From: Lysobacterales bacterium
GTDB lineage: Bacteria; Pseudomonadota; Gammaproteobacteria; Xanthomonadales; Rhodanobacteraceae
Length of the DNA stretch: 64,000 nt
Reading direction: 5' to 3'
NCBI GenBank assembly: GCA_002632325.1
Contig: NSJK01000002.1
Location: forward strand, 124,001 to 188,000
Shown here: positions 63,228-64,000 of the stretch, in pieces
Layout of the letters: each line of letters begins with the position of its first letter
Position numbering within the stretch: the first letter of the stretch is position 1
Notes under the pieces: generated by a model
Told to the model about the DNA's origin: nothing
Databases searched by the model: none
What the model saw: the letters and a program-made list of their open reading frames with translations, nothing else
Made by a program: the position numbers and the translations under genes

Positions 63228-64000
63228 TCAGACCGCACCGAGCAGGCGCTCACCCTGCCCGTTCGCATAAGTCCACAGCGCCGGCCATGCCTCGCAGGCT
63301 TGTGCGAGCTGGTCGGTTTCCTCGCGCAGTCGCTGTGCGCAGGCGGCGTCATCGAGCCCCTCGGGCCAGTCGCCCAAGCGCGGCGCTGCATTGGCGATGA
63401 GCGCCTTGCCATTGGCCTCGATCATCGTGCGCACATCGGCCTGCCAATAGATCGGCGCATCGCTGGCGCTGTCGTACTGCGTCTGCAGACGCTCGATGAG
63501 GTCGGCGCGCACGAAGGCGAGGTATTCCTTGAGCTGCCGCACCGCGCTGGTCGGGCGCGACGCAGCGATGTCGCGCAGGTGCGCTGCCAGCAAACCCAGC
63601 CGCTGCGCGGGATCGCCGGAATGGAAATCAGGCAATTGGCGACGAATGAAATCGGTGACGAAGTAGTTGAACTTCGGCGTATGCGCGGCCATCGTCAGTG
63701 GCGAACGCTTGCGCTGGCTTTCCTGCACGTGACCGACCGCAAACGGCAACTCGAGGGCAAGCGCGCCCGGATGACACAGCGCCGTCATGCACGAGAACAG
63801 CGCGTCCTCGCCACGACCGAATGGATTGGTACAGGGCAGCAGCACGCTGTTGTCGATTGCGAACGGCGAGAATGTCGCCGCATCACGCACATTGGCCTGG
63901 CGATAGCCGTACCAGATGCTGCCGGCCTCGATGTTGCGCAGGTAGCTGTCGCGGTCGCGCGTGAATTCGGCGCGTGCCGACGGTGGCAATTGGTAGAGCC
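63228..64000 (-). CDS. C-terminal part of a conserved protein, cut by right window edge
   Basis: At least 257 residues; the frame is open to the edge, so the start is missing (the reading continues upstream of TTG 63989 as LYQLPPSARAEF). The part seen contains YGYRQANVRDAATFSPFAID, LLPCTNPFGRGEDALFSCM and FAVGHVQESQRKRSP, with a helical C-terminal ~130 residues. The FGRGEDALF segment resembles the end of the catalytic domain of some glycosyltransferases, and a glycosyltransferase gene lies 12 bases downstream, but I cannot assign it firmly. Confidence 0.7.
   Translation of the reverse strand, partial: LYQLPPSARAEFTRDRDSYLRNIEAGSIWYGYRQANVRDAATFSPFAIDNSVLLPCTNPFGRGEDALFSCMTALCHPGALALELPFAVGHVQESQRKRSPLTMAAHTPKFNYFVTDFIRRQLPDFHSGDPAQRLGLLAAHLRDIAASRPTSAVRQLKEYLAFVRADLIERLQTQYDSASDAPIYWQADVRTMIEANGKALIANAAPRLGDWPEGLDDAACAQRLREETDQLAQACEAWPALWTYANGQGERLLGAV

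Overview
The window is a high-GC stretch with dense, tightly overlapping genes. It looks like the chromosome of a gammaproteobacterium of the Lysobacterales (Xanthomonadales), probably a facultatively denitrifying member of or near Rhodanobacteraceae. The evidence is gene content and layout: UbiM, AmpE, a bactofilin beside a DUF6776 protein, a RibBA with a decayed GTP cyclohydrolase half, a MoaC-MoaB fusion, EttA and an Xcc-type small protein after moaA. The species cannot be read from the window. I found no IS element, phage gene, CRISPR array or rRNA.

Layout. 1-9.5 kb (mostly minus strand): end of a PAS-GGDEF signalling protein, a membrane-anchored alpha/beta hydrolase, Fpr, AmpE, NudC, ErpA, bactofilin, DUF6776, HemJ, bacterioferritin, Bfd behind a Fur box, and RppH. 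9.5-15.5 kb is the most accessory-looking part: tRNA-Met, a nuclease-DUF2075 ATPase, an AT-richer gap, a Fic protein behind a repeated operator, a secreted M23 peptidase and a HEPN protein. 15.5-24 kb: SRAP-like protein with an Lrp regulator, a divergent Cys/Met PLP enzyme, SMUG1-like glycosylase, UbiM, an erythromycin-esterase-like lipoprotein, azurin and a zinc alcohol dehydrogenase. 24-31 kb: a TPP riboswitch in front of a TonB receptor and a PnuC-type permease (predicted thiamine uptake), a small-molecule kinase, and a coupled flavoprotein/TPP-enzyme pair.

31-48 kb is a nitrate respiration block, all on the minus strand. In order of transcription it is moaA-moaCB-moeA-moaD-moaE-mobA-DUF7009, an intrinsic terminator, narG-narH-narJ-narI-ppiC-narK(double), then a DUF1971-hemerythrin protein. 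The moa genes make the molybdopterin guanine dinucleotide that NarG needs. moaA is preceded by an FNR/DNR-type site with a matching -10 and by a candidate Moco riboswitch. A second such promoter faces narG, but the intrinsic terminator lies between it and narG. Two more FNR/DNR palindromes lie before azurin and before ubiM, so the window seems to hold a small low-oxygen/nitrate regulon.

48.7-56.6 kb (minus strand) is a long riboflavin operon with growth genes: nrdR, a lipoprotein, ribD, ribE, ribBA, ribH, nusB, thiL, pgpA, and upstream glyA. 56.8-64 kb: ettA, a block of CACGAAG-type repeats that has duplicated the pyrF translation start twice in tandem, pyrF, an OPT-family transporter, a family 2 glycosyltransferase and the end of one more gene cut by the window edge.

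Start codons were chosen from ribosome binding sites, overlaps with neighbours and remembered family lengths. No database search was possible, so family names rest on motifs read by eye.
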